Counted from the stretch's first letter, positions 26,166-34,953 are shown. The stretch is DNA of 64,000 bases from CADEDV01 sp036383515 (GCA_036383515.1 DASVOE010000055.1:51287-115286); one strand, 5' to 3'. Translations and numbers: made by a program. The notes: generated from the letters alone by a model not told the origin.

Positions 26166-27323
26166 TTATGTCTGATAGTTAAAATCCTGAGGGATTGATT
26201 CAAATCTGCATTCTTTTCCCTTTCGTGTTAACAATATGATGTTACCAGAACCGTAAGTTCCGCTGACAGCATAACTGTACTCAAACAGCAGAATATCTTC
26301 AATGCCATCACCATTAAAATCGGCACGAGCCACTTCTATAAGTTGCTGGCCCATCGCCCTTGATTCAACTTGCAACAGATTACTGCGAGTGGTTTTAATA
26401 TGTAGCACTCCCTGGTTAATCTTATCAGAATAGGTTTCTTTTGAATTACTTATCTCTTCATTATTTGTCATGCTGGGAAATATTGAGAATGGCAAGAGAT
26501 GCAAATCATGTATGCCGACATTCAAATCTGAAATAAAGCTTGTCTCTGGAATTTCTGCTGAAGTTAGTGCGCTTAATAGTCCGCACTGATGTGCAAAAAA
26601 TGCCGCCATTTTCATATCAAAGGTTGTAGCCGCATAGTACCCATTCTTAACTGCAGCGTCGTATTCAACACACGTCCTTACAAAAACGGATGGCCGACTA
26701 TTATGCCTAAGATCCACTCCATATATATCCTCATTCGGGCCTAATTTTATTGGACTTCTTCTCAAGCTTTCTATATCTGATTTCTCTATTCGTGAAACCT
26801 CTTCTTTATCAAAAAAGCCCAAAGCCATAAGTAGATTGAACCCTTCTTTGGGCTCGTCTCGAAATTGCTCCAAAATTTCGGCAACTTCCTCTGCGGATAT
26901 TTTCTGATTTTCCAAGAGGCTTTGCACAAAAAGAGACCCTTTGGTCTTGTCGATCTGTTTTTTTAGTTCCTCGATCCGTCTTTCGATCTCACTCTTTTTT
27001 GCTGCGGCTATACCAAGGAAATAATGAATTCTACCTTCGTCAAACAAAATGGTTCCTTTTTGCAAATTAGCCCTTTGTACAACTGGCAAAAGATTTTCAA
27101 AACCATATGGATTGAAATCAGCAGGCAGCCTCAGCTCTGATTTTGTGAGCTCAAGCGCCTTAGGGTCATCGGCGACTTTTTCAGGAATAATATGATCTAT
27201 CTGCATGTTTCCAATAGTGAGAAGTTCGCCAGTATAAGCGCATTTCTTCCCATGTGATAACCAGATCGCCTGTCTCGCTAAAGATGAAAGTTGTTGTTTT
27301 GACATTCGTCTTTCTTTACTCAA
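26166..27323 (-). CDS. HNH endonuclease with C-terminal FG-GAP-like segment
   Basis: A 385-residue protein; a second in-frame Met at residue 7 is a possible start. The N-terminus is an HNH nuclease: C28-AYTGE, QIDHIIPE with D43-H44, and NPYGFENLLPVVQRANLQKG with N77 and N86 as candidate ligands or catalytic residues. Residues 105-180 are a coiled coil (AAAKKSEIERRIEELKKQID) and helices. The C-terminus includes ARADFNGDGIEDILLFEY, a calcium-binding FG-GAP/EF-like D-x-N-x-D-G repeat, unusual for an HNH enzyme. It faces the winged-helix pair convergently, in a defence-like neighbourhood. DNA cleavage is predicted from the motif; target and trigger are unknown. Confidence 0.8.
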   Translation of the reverse strand: MSKERRMSKQQLSSLARQAIWLSHGKKCAYTGELLTIGNMQIDHIIPEKVADDPKALELTKSELRLPADFNPYGFENLLPVVQRANLQKGTILFDEGRIHYFLGIAAAKKSEIERRIEELKKQIDKTKGSLFVQSLLENQKISAEEVAEILEQFRDEPKEGFNLLMALGFFDKEEVSRIEKSDIESLRRSPIKLGPNEDIYGVDLRHNSRPSVFVRTCVEYDAAVKNGYYAATTFDMKMAAFFAHQCGLLSALTSAEIPETSFISDLNVGIHDLHLLPFSIFPSMTNNEEISNSKETYSDKINQGVLHIKTTRSNLLQVESRAMGQQLIEVARADFNGDGIEDILLFEYSYAVSGTYGSGNIILLTRKGKECRFESIPQDFNYQT

Positions 27324-27442
27324 TCAGCATAAATATAAAAAGGAATTTCTTCAACTCCCATATATCCGTATTCGCCTAATAGAATAAACTAGAATATTTA
27401 TTAAACAAACCCCCTTACAACTTTTCATCATATCTTTTTTAT

Positions 27443-27633
27443 GCCGTTGTTAGTATGCAGCATGGCCTTGTGTGATGGCGTACCAACAACCGTGAATGAA
27501 CACAGTTGGATTGTTGATAGGCTTAGCTTCATATCTGCGCCTCATACCAACAACGGCGCAAAAAGATGTAATGGAAGAACTACACAAACTTTTATATCTT
27601 TACGGGAAGGCCGACCTGATTAGGGTTGGCCTT
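27443..27633 (+). ncRNA. Possible structured small RNA upstream of the GGCT-PHP-SMC gene
   Basis: GCCGTTGTTAGTATG (27443-27457) can pair with CATACCAACAACGGC (27543-27557) over 14 of 15 positions, closing an 85-base loop. A further copy of TACCAACAAC lies inside the loop (about 27478), and a strong hairpin with a T-rich tail ends the segment at 27607-27640. A 60-codon frame here looks spurious. This layout, a long-range helix plus terminator in a defence island, could be a small RNA, a leader of the next gene, or a decayed repeat element. There is no transcript evidence. Confidence 0.35.
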
Positions 27634-27640
27634 TATTATT
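27607..27640 (+). terminator. Rho-independent terminator-like hairpin
   Basis: AAGGCCGACC (27607-27616) pairs with GGTTGGCCTT (27624-27633), 10 base pairs with one G-T wobble and a 7-base loop, followed by TATTATTATC. It lies 19 bases before the next gene's ATG, so it would either end an upstream small RNA or act as an attenuator for the downstream gene. Confidence 0.55.
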
Positions 27641-27659
27641 ATCATTAAACCAAAACTAC

Positions 27660-30600
27660 ATGTTAATCTTTGCTTACGGTTCAAATATGGACTCTAAACG
27701 TCTTACTGAAAGAGTCTCTTCTGCTAAAAAAGTCGTTACTGTATTCATAAAAGGGTATCAACTACAATTTAATAAAGTCAGTAGTGATGGATCAGGAAAA
27801 GCGAATATGGTGCAAACCACAAATTATGACGACATCGTTTGGGGTGTTATCTATGAAATACATGATTCAGAAAAAATTATCCTCGATGAATTTGAAGGTT
27901 TGGGGAAAGGCTATAATGAAAGTCAACTTTTGTTTACTGATACCGATGGAAACACGTATCAAGCACAAGCATATTTAGGAGATGTAGACGCTTTAAATGA
28001 CGCACTCCTTCCTTTTGATTGGTATAAAGTTCATTGCCTATCTGGTGCAATTGAGCATCAATTACCAGAAGATTACATTAATAAGATTAAGGAGATTAAA
28101 TGTCAAGGTGCCACGGACACCTCATCACCATCGAACGGCTCTACTGCTACCTCGTCAACAACTCCTTCTACTGTAGCATCAGAAGCACCTATTGTTTATA
28201 ATAAAAATTTCGGATCACAATGGTTAAAGTGGGATCTACATTTTCATACTCAAACATCGCATGATTACAAGAAAAAGTCTTTGTCAAATCAAGAAATCAT
28301 TGACTCACTAGTAAAGAATAACGTATCGGTTGTAGCGATAACAGATCATCACACGATGGATATTGATCGTATTCGAGACTTACAAAAGATAGGAGCAGGA
28401 AAAATAGTTGTCTTGCCAGGCATTGAGTATCGAGCCGAACTTGGCGGAAGTGAATCCATTCATTTCATTGGAATCTTTTCAGAAAAATGTGATTTGGATG
28501 ATATATGGATAAAACTTCAATCGGGATGCGGAATTACTCCAACTGATATTATTCGAAAAGGCGGCGATGAAAAAATTTACTGTGATCTTGCCAATACTTG
28601 TGACTTAATACACAAACTCGGCGGGATTGTTTCTGTTCATGCGGGAGCCAAAACAAATACTATTGAAAATATTACCAACTCTCTTTCGCATAAAATGGCA
28701 TTAAAAACTGACCTTGTTCTTAACCACATTGATATTCTAGAACTAGGAAAGGAAACTGATCAGGACCGTTATAACAAAATGGTATTCCCTACTATTAAGT
28801 TTCGAAGGCCAATGATAATCTGTTCAGACAATCATGATTGCAGCGCATATCTTGCGAAACAAAACCTTTGGATAAAAGCAGAACCAACTTTTGAGGGTCT
28901 CAAGCAAATTCTTTTTGAGCCTGAACATCGTGTTCATATAGGTCAGAACCCACCGATCAATCCACCAATCAGGATTGAAAAAGTAACCCTTGACTTTCCA
29001 ACAGATTCCACTTTTGAAGGTGAAGTATTTTGTTTAAGTGGTAAGAATGACATCCATTTTAGCCCAAATTTCACTTGCATAATTGGTGGACGGGGAACTG
29101 GAAAGAGTACTATTTTGAACCTTATCCATGAGAAGTTAAGTCCTGGACAAAATCAGTTTTTTAAAGAACGAAAGATTCGTGACAAAAATGGCAACATAAT
29201 TCCTATTCAAGCTGCTGTATCTATCGATAATGATATTGAAGAGAAGTATGTGGAGTTTCTTAGTCAGAACGAAGTGGAAGAGTTTGCGAAAGATCATGTT
29301 AAACTTACATCTGCAATCTACTCTAGAATTTTGAAACGTGATGATCACGGTCTAATCGGTAAGGCAGAGGCAGCACTTAAAGACAGCTTAGATGCTTTTA
29401 GAACACACATTGTTCAAGGAAGAACTATCGATAGGCTAACAGGTGAACTGGAGCAGCTAAGAAAAGAATTACAAACAAACAAGAAAATTGTTGATTCTTT
29501 TAGTAGTGCTGAATATTTAAAAATTACAGAAGAGATTAAAGCATTGACCGGTACATTTAACGATCTTAATAATTCCCGGCTCAAATATTTATCACTTGTT
29601 TCGAAGTTGGAAGGAATTAATGATGAATTCAAGCAGGAAACAGCTTCTAATCCTTATAGTACTGAAACCGCAAGGTTATTAAATGAAATACAGCGACTAT
29701 TAACTGAAAGCTCCGCTAAAGATTTCAGCTCTTCTTTAGCAGATTTGGAACGTTTGAACGGGGAAGTGAGTGCAAAAGGAGAAGAGCTCCGAAACTATTT
29801 GGCTACAAAGGGGCTGACACCGGACAATCTCAATGATATTGCAAATGCGAATATTCAAATTAATACGCTAGAATCGGATATAGAAAAAAAGAGAGATGAA
29901 ATTGCTGCTCTTCAAAAAAAATTAGACTCATTTAAAGTTGAGGATAACGCTATTGCAGCTGCTGGCTATGTAGATGAGTTACAAAAGCAGATTAAAGTAA
30001 TTAGTCAATTATTGGAAAACATTGACAGCGTTTCTGTCAAACCAATCAGCTTAAGTTTGGATTTTGCTTTTGATGACGCTAAGGACAAATTATTTGCAGA
30101 TTTCAAACAACTTTTTGAAGGAAAAATAAATCAAAGCAAACATAAAGGCGATTCAGTTTTAAAAGAAGTTTTATTTTCCACCGACCCAACCAAGTTGACA
30201 ACCAAAGCCGCTTTTCTTGCATACCTTAATAGTTATTATAGTCAGTCAAGCGCCAAACCATTCTTATTAGAGTTACTTGACAATGATGCCAATTTTGAGG
30301 CTTATCGATTACTTGCCCTACGAACTTTTAATAATTGGATTGACTTCAAGCGGATCAATGTACAATATGACAAAAGGCCCATTGAAAAATCCTCATTTGG
30401 CCAACGTTGCACTGCAGTCATGGTTATTTTGCTTTTATTAGGTAACACTCCTATTATAATTGACGAGCCCGAAGCGCACCTTGACAGTCATTTAATCGCT
30501 AACTATCTTGTGGATGTAATCAAGAAGTCTAAACAAAATAGGCAGATTATCTTTGCAACACACAATGCAAATTTTGTCATAAATGGAGACGCAGAATTAA

Positions 30601-30746
30601 TCCATATACTTGAAATCGCAGATGGAGTTCAGATTACAATGATTACTCCTACAACTATAGAAAATGAAACGACGAGAGATACTCTAATAGGTTTAGAAGG
30701 AGGAAGGGATGCGTTTTTGAAACGAGAAGACAAATATCAATTATAG
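27660..30746 (+). CDS. Gamma-glutamylcyclotransferase-PHP-SMC/ABC ATPase fusion (TrlF-like)
   Basis: A 1028-residue protein with three parts. Residues 1-150 match gamma-glutamylcyclotransferases (FAYGSN at 4-9; WGVIYE, then LDEFEG with E79 in the place of the catalytic Glu). A Ser/Thr-rich linker (150-175) follows. Residues 188-430 are a PHP phosphoesterase with all metal motifs: DLHFHT (D192), ITDHHT, PGIEYR, VHAGAK, SDNHD. Residues 440-1028 are an SMC/ABC-type ATPase: Walker A GGRGTGKST (476-484), long coiled coils (590-800), and Walker B IIIDEPEAHLDS (D935, E936). PHP-ATPases of the TrlF type are known; the N-terminal cyclotransferase fusion is new to me. It probably acts in nucleic-acid or tRNA-directed defence, by family analogy only. 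Confidence 0.85.
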   Translation: MLIFAYGSNMDSKRLTERVSSAKKVVTVFIKGYQLQFNKVSSDGSGKANMVQTTNYDDIVWGVIYEIHDSEKIILDEFEGLGKGYNESQLLFTDTDGNTYQAQAYLGDVDALNDALLPFDWYKVHCLSGAIEHQLPEDYINKIKEIKCQGATDTSSPSNGSTATSSTTPSTVASEAPIVYNKNFGSQWLKWDLHFHTQTSHDYKKKSLSNQEIIDSLVKNNVSVVAITDHHTMDIDRIRDLQKIGAGKIVVLPGIEYRAELGGSESIHFIGIFSEKCDLDDIWIKLQSGCGITPTDIIRKGGDEKIYCDLANTCDLIHKLGGIVSVHAGAKTNTIENITNSLSHKMALKTDLVLNHIDILELGKETDQDRYNKMVFPTIKFRRPMIICSDNHDCSAYLAKQNLWIKAEPTFEGLKQILFEPEHRVHIGQNPPINPPIRIEKVTLDFPTDSTFEGEVFCLSGKNDIHFSPNFTCIIGGRGTGKSTILNLIHEKLSPGQNQFFKERKIRDKNGNIIPIQAAVSIDNDIEEKYVEFLSQNEVEEFAKDHVKLTSAIYSRILKRDDHGLIGKAEAALKDSLDAFRTHIVQGRTIDRLTGELEQLRKELQTNKKIVDSFSSAEYLKITEEIKALTGTFNDLNNSRLKYLSLVSKLEGINDEFKQETASNPYSTETARLLNEIQRLLTESSAKDFSSSLADLERLNGEVSAKGEELRNYLATKGLTPDNLNDIANANIQINTLESDIEKKRDEIAALQKKLDSFKVEDNAIAAAGYVDELQKQIKVISQLLENIDSVSVKPISLSLDFAFDDAKDKLFADFKQLFEGKINQSKHKGDSVLKEVLFSTDPTKLTTKAAFLAYLNSYYSQSSAKPFLLELLDNDANFEAYRLLALRTFNNWIDFKRINVQYDKRPIEKSSFGQRCTAVMVILLLLGNTPIIIDEPEAHLDSHLIANYLVDVIKKSKQNRQIIFATHNANFVINGDAELIHILEIADGVQITMITPTTIENETTRDTLIGLEGGRDAFLKREDKYQL

Positions 30747-30980
30747 TCGCTATCCAAAACTTTATGTAATGAAGAAGACATAATGAAATTAAGTGTTACA
30801 AAATATAAATGTGAATGCTCCAACCAATAAGTGTTGACCGCTTTTATCACAAAGGAATTAATCCATTATTTAGTTATAAAAATCAATGACACTCAAAAAA
30901 AATTTTTATCTTCGTTTTGACAGGTAGAAAGCGTGAAAAAGTAACACAACCAGCACGTATTTAAGCTCTTATATTAATTT

Positions 30981-31053
30981 ACGACGCAATTTTGACACAC
31001 ATTGTCTATAAATAATTGAGCCTGAGTTTCGGTTCGAATCCAGTCCCGGGCAC
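30981..31053 (+). repeat. Att-like junction motif, copy C, with tRNA 3'-end fragment
   Basis: ACGACGCAATTTTGACACAC (30981 onward) is followed 39 bases after TTGACAC by GGTTCGAATCC and CCCGGGCAC (31031-31053). The latter is the T-loop and acceptor 3' strand of a tRNA: GGTTCGAATCC is a standard T-arm loop with flanking pairs, and CCCGGGC plus discriminator A would pair with a 5' GCCCGGG. The 5' side of the T-stem does not complement, so the tRNA gene is not intact here; it is a 3' remnant, as left at the far end of a tRNA-integrated island. A terminator follows directly. Confidence 0.6.
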
Positions 31054-31057
31054 AAAT

Positions 31058-31092
31058 AAAAAACTGGAAGTGATACTTCCAGTTTTTTATTT
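31058..31092. terminator. Bidirectional intrinsic terminator after the tRNA remnant
   Basis: AACTGGAAG (31062-31070) pairs perfectly with CTTCCAGTT (31076-31084) around the loop TGATA; flanking A and T runs extend the stem to about 13 pairs and give a T-run on either strand. It is the natural terminator of the tRNA whose 3' end precedes it, displaced here by the island. It could also stop minus-strand transcription from the GntP gene. Confidence 0.75.
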
Positions 31093-31260
31093 CAATACAA
31101 TGAAGCAATAATATTGATTTATTGCTCTATTAAAGTCGCTACTTTACTAAAGTAAAGTCACTTCTCTTCTTTATGCAGCAGTCAGCAGTTATCTTATCAC
31201 ACTAAACAATTATTTAAAGCAAATTTGTTTTGCGTTTATTCATTAAAAGAATATACCCCC

Positions 31261-32604
31261 CTATAAAACAACGAGCGCCAGTAGTAATACCATTATTAAA
31301 ACGGATATACCCATAAAAATTGTTGCCAGCGAAAAGGTCTTATAGGTCTGTTGCATGTTTAATCCACTGAACTGTGATATAACCCAAAAATAGGCATCGT
31401 TAGCATGACTAACTGCCATGGCGCCACCAGCTATAGCAGCGAGTAATAACGATAATTCAATGGGTGTATCAAAACCTGCTGCTGTTGCTAAAGGGGCCAT
31501 GATAGATGTAACAATGATGATAGCAGAAGTAGTTGAGCCCTGTGCAGTTTTCAATAATACACCCATGAGCCATGCTATTACAAGAAATAATAACATACTG
31601 CCTTCATTTTGCGCTGCTATATTTTTGACGATGTCCGCCAATGCCGTTTTTTTTAGCACCGCGCCAAATACTCCCCCGGCCCCTACCAGGATAAGTATGC
31701 TACCGGCATGTGATACTCCTTCACGCATCCACAATTGAAATTGTTTCACCTGGTTTTTTGAAACCAGTAATAAACTTAAAGCAAGCCCAATACTTAAAGC
31801 TATTAACGGGCTGCCAAAAAATTCTATTTTGCTTTTTGTACTTTCATTCATGGACACCAGCATGGTCAACGAACCGGTAGCGATCAGGACAATCGGGGTA
31901 ATCACCGGTAACAAACTTTTGTAAAGAGCCGGCAATTCCATCGGTGTTACAGTCTCCGTCGTTTCTTCTACTAGCTCGTAGTAAACTTTTGCTGCACGAC
32001 GGCTGCTATACCACCATGCTACAACGGTGACCGGTATGCTAATGATAAAACCGATCAGTATGACGGTGCCGAGTGATTGGCCTATTCCTAAATTAGCAGC
32101 ACCAGCAATAGAACCAGGGTGTGGAGGTAATAATGTATGCGTGATGTATAAGCCACTGGCAAGGCCACAGGTAATGGCCGTATAACTTTTTTTTGTTTTC
32201 TGTGCCAGCGGTTTTGCCAAACTGCTTAAGATAACAAAGCCGCTATCGCAAAAAATAGGAATGCCGACGATAGTGCCGATAATAGTAATGGCAGCAATAG
32301 GCCTGCCGGCACCAAATAATTGAATGATGGCATTGGCAATAGTCAGCGTAGCGCCGGTCTTTTCAAGCACAGTGCCTATTAGTGTTCCTAATATCACTAC
32401 CAGGCCAATATGCCGCATCATCTGTCCGAAACCCTCATTAGCCGTTATTACCATTTCATTAAGTGGCATCCCCACAGCAAAACCAGTAAGCAGGGTTGCT
32501 ATAAGTAGAACAATAAAAGGATGAATTTTAAGCCGGGAACTGGCAATAATGATAAAAACAATAGCGGCAGCAATAATAAAAAGTAAACCAGTGCCTGTTA
32601 CCAT
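31261..32604 (-). CDS. gntP: GntP-family gluconate/sugar-acid permease
   Basis: A 447-residue polytopic membrane protein with about 12-14 hydrophobic segments. Features typical of the GntP/ArsB-like H+ symporters are present: the FGQMMRHIGLVVILGTLIG opening, GIPIFCDSGFVILSSLAKPL and LPPHPGSIAGAANLG, all conserved in gluconate permeases. Full length for the family. It imports gluconate or a related sugar acid with protons. No kinase or dehydratase for gluconate is adjacent, so the substrate is not confirmed by context. It is transcribed toward the island edge, with the terminator at 31058-31092 downstream. Confidence 0.92.
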   Translation of the reverse strand: MVTGTGLLFIIAAAIVFIIIASSRLKIHPFIVLLIATLLTGFAVGMPLNEMVITANEGFGQMMRHIGLVVILGTLIGTVLEKTGATLTIANAIIQLFGAGRPIAAITIIGTIVGIPIFCDSGFVILSSLAKPLAQKTKKSYTAITCGLASGLYITHTLLPPHPGSIAGAANLGIGQSLGTVILIGFIISIPVTVVAWWYSSRRAAKVYYELVEETTETVTPMELPALYKSLLPVITPIVLIATGSLTMLVSMNESTKSKIEFFGSPLIALSIGLALSLLLVSKNQVKQFQLWMREGVSHAGSILILVGAGGVFGAVLKKTALADIVKNIAAQNEGSMLLFLVIAWLMGVLLKTAQGSTTSAIIIVTSIMAPLATAAGFDTPIELSLLLAAIAGGAMAVSHANDAYFWVISQFSGLNMQQTYKTFSLATIFMGISVLIMVLLLALVVL

Positions 32605-32629
32605 ATGAATAGTTAGTGCAAAATTTAAA

Positions 32630-32831
32630 ATGATGTTCCAGACTGTGGATTATTTTTTAAACCCTGGCCTCAACAGTCAGCAGGGCAAAAGATACAATGA
32701 AGAACTTTCTATTTCAATTAAATTATTACGATTTTTACATGGGACACACCAATCCGAATGGTGGTCATCCTGTTGAATGGTTTCATGACATTTTCAAACG
32801 TAATGGAATATCCTACAGGAAGACGAAGTGA
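32630..32831 (+). other. Overlapping short protein-like frames, possible gene fragment
   Basis: Two overlapping plus-strand frames lie in the 475-base gap: 32630-32776 (48 residues, MMFQTVDYFLNPGLNSQQGK then RYNEELSISIKLL) and 32697-32831 (44 residues, MKNFLFQLNYYDFYMGHTNP then GGHPVEWFHDIFKR). Both look protein-like, so one is probably real or both come from a frameshifted fragment of an older gene. I recognise neither. The rest of 32605-33079 shows no feature. Confidence 0.25.
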
Positions 32832-33079
32832 ACTTTATAAAAAAATGAACCATTAAAATAGAAATTTTATCCAGTAAGTTGTGTTGCGGGGTAAGATACT
32901 ATAAATGATCACCAAAGCAAACCCCTCTTGGATTTAATAAATCCAGGAGTGATTCATCTACGTCAGAATGCAATCCCACAATACATTCCCACTTCAATAA
33001 GCTGGCGAATGCTTACTGTATTAATTAGATATCAATTAATGAAGATATTTATTGTAGTGACAATACAGGTTGCTTATCA

Positions 33080-33571
33080 CTACTTCGACACATCCCCCGA
33101 GGTATCTTTACCTTTCGGCGAACCGGTTATCTCCGTCGTTTGGGTAACACTCTTTTCAGTGGTCGTTTTCTTTTCCTTTTCCTCAACGACTTCTTCCTCC
33201 TCGGTAAATCGCTGGATAGCTTTGCTGCCAAAGGCCAGGCCAAGAATATAGATCCAGGTTTTGTCAATGGTCAGATCCTGGAATTTGGAGATACTCCAGC
33301 CGATCTTAAAATAAATAGTGCAAAACAACATGACAACAGCAAACACAATGATACGCATGGTGGAAACGCCGCCACTGGTATCCTGTAGCATGGAGGGAAA
33401 AGCAAATGCTATCCCTAGCATCATACCCAGGAAAGAAGCGGCGGGTAATGCACCCTGGTCAAACCCGGCATACTGGGTAAAACTCATGATGACAGTAACG
33501 AGGAGACCAATGGTTCCTAAAATGATCAGGATGAGACCGAACTTAGTCAGGTCATAAAGTGGTTTATTCAT
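33080..33571 (-). CDS. Four-helix membrane protein of unknown function
   Basis: A 163-residue protein with hydrophobic segments near residues 11-30 (FGLILIILGTIGLLVTVIMS), 42-60 (PAASFLGMMLGIAFAFPSML), 70-90 (STMRIIVFAVVMLFCTIYF) and a weaker one near 105-115, then a cytoplasmic Glu/Lys/Thr-rich tail (EEEEVVEEKEKKTTTEKSV). Its start overlaps the stop of the preceding gene by four bases (ATGA), so the two proteins are made together. I do not recognise the family; the tail suggests an interaction or tether role. Confidence 0.7.
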   Translation of the reverse strand: MNKPLYDLTKFGLILIILGTIGLLVTVIMSFTQYAGFDQGALPAASFLGMMLGIAFAFPSMLQDTSGGVSTMRIIVFAVVMLFCTIYFKIGWSISKFQDLTIDKTWIYILGLAFGSKAIQRFTEEEEVVEEKEKKTTTEKSVTQTTEITGSPKGKDTSGDVSK

Positions 33572-34188
33572 TGTTCAATGGGGTTTATAGCTTTTTGACG
33601 TTTTATTTTTATGACAGGGTGTAGTTCAACATTATTGGGGGCTCTTCCGGTAACACCATGTGTTTTATCCCTGAAAAGTACACCTGTGATAGTATAACGG
33701 AAATGCCGGAAACGAGTACCATCTTCTTCGATCAATGTCCGCGCCTGGATGAAATCATCTACCCATCCTGAATTAGCGGCATCATCACATTCGGGATCAG
33801 GAATTTCTGCAACCATATGATTCCCTTTGCCATCCTCAATGACAAGATGATAATCATTATCATCTTCACGCAGGATATCGGTGATAAAACAATTTTTGAT
33901 CGTGTACACCTGCTGTTCAATATCCATGCGAGGAGCCGTCTCTTTAAATTTATGCTCCGGTATTTCTGTATCGATCTGGGTAAGTTGGTCGATAGTCGTA
34001 ACAACAGGTGTTTTTTTTATAGTGGCAGCACCTGGATCAGCAAGTACTTTGACAGCCCATCGTTGTTTACCCCCGCAGACGTTATCTGAATCATGTCCGC
34101 CGATATCTTCACTGGCACCCAGGAACAACAATACATAAGAAAGCCCCCCGATCAGGAAATTTCTTTTTTTGTGTGTTTTTTTAGGCAT
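33568..34188 (-). CDS. Exported or membrane-anchored protein of unknown function
   Basis: A 206-residue protein whose N-terminus (KKTHKKRNFLIGGLSYVLLF) is basic then hydrophobic, so it should be a signal peptide or anchor. The rest is beta-rich and acidic (KNCFITDILREDDNDYHLVI, EDGKGNHMVAEIPDPECDDA, then FRHFRYTITGVLFRDKTHGV), which recalls secreted OB-like proteins that bind nucleic acid or calcium; that comparison is loose. It overlaps the downstream membrane gene by four bases. Function unknown, with the pair forming a unit. Confidence 0.65.
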   Translation of the reverse strand: MPKKTHKKRNFLIGGLSYVLLFLGASEDIGGHDSDNVCGGKQRWAVKVLADPGAATIKKTPVVTTIDQLTQIDTEIPEHKFKETAPRMDIEQQVYTIKNCFITDILREDDNDYHLVIEDGKGNHMVAEIPDPECDDAANSGWVDDFIQARTLIEEDGTRFRHFRYTITGVLFRDKTHGVTGRAPNNVELHPVIKIKRQKAINPIEQ

Positions 34189-34549
34189 GGCTTTATTTTA
34201 AAATCTGGATAATGTCAATCCTATAGAATTGGAGTTCACTTTTTTAAACAAGGGTTTTTCATAACCATAATTATAGCATACCAGGAGTTTTGTTGAACTA
34301 AATTAAACGGTATCATTATATAGGGAAACGGTGAAAAAACGGTATCCACAAGGGTAAAAGAAGGTGCTTGAATAAAATGATTAAGTTCTAAGCATTTTAT
34401 AGAAAAAAGAAAGAATTAACATCTACAAATTAAAATAAAATAATAAGATTAAAAAATCAGTAGAAACACCTATACGCATTAAGTCACCTTCAATTCAAAG
34501 CCTGAGCGTTCAAGCGAAAGACCTACCTTGCTAAAAAGTAATTTTAAAA
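34189..34549. other. Intergenic stretch, nothing recognised
   Basis: A divergent gap of about 360 bases between the envelope pair (minus) and the small plus-strand gene at 34550. It is AT-rich; I see no hairpin, repeat or clear -7 element that I can support. Confidence 0.4.
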
Positions 34550-34801
34550 ATGTCTGATCAGCAAAAGCTCGCCATATTAACCTCTATCAGCAACGAAGTG
34601 ACACCGGGAACATCGGCACGCTTTAGCTTCAATGCGTTGGGTAAATCGCTGCAATTATCAAAACAACAAATGGATGTGCTGCTCACTGAATTGAATAAAG
34701 GGCGTTATGTGGCACAGTACACTAAAAAAGGAGTGGACAGTTTTACAGTGGTATTAAATCCCAAAGGAGTAGATGCGATCGAGGATAAGGCATTCATTTA
34801 A
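34550..34801 (+). CDS. Small winged-helix-like protein
   Basis: An 83-residue soluble protein, MSDQQKLAILTSISNEVTPG. The order helix, helix-turn-helix-like KSLQLSKQQMDVLLTELNKG, then a strand pair (YVAQYTKKGVDSFTVVLNPK) resembles a small winged-helix domain. It stands alone between divergent and convergent genes. A DNA-binding role is a weak inference from secondary structure; I do not recognise a family. Confidence 0.6.
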   Translation: MSDQQKLAILTSISNEVTPGTSARFSFNALGKSLQLSKQQMDVLLTELNKGRYVAQYTKKGVDSFTVVLNPKGVDAIEDKAFI

Positions 34802-34953
34802 ATTTGTTCACCAGGCATTCTATTTCTTAATGATGATTATCCGAATACAGAGCCGGGAGGAATCTTTGCGATGCAATATTTGTAAGGAGAATAAAAAAAT
34901 CATACATCCGGCATCCATCAGTTCTTTCTGCTAGCTTCGTTGACTGAGATCGA

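Noticed and set aside
27443..27557. Integron attC site suggested by the palindromic TAACAAC/GTTGTT ends
   Set aside because: The required R'/R'' boxes (GTTRRRY and RYYYAAC) are not met in either orientation, and no integron integrase or cassette array is visible.
27441..27623. 60-codon plus-strand frame before the GGCT-PHP-SMC gene
   Set aside because: It coincides with the inverted repeats and the start of the terminator stem, and its residues look random; the structured RNA reading explains the segment better.
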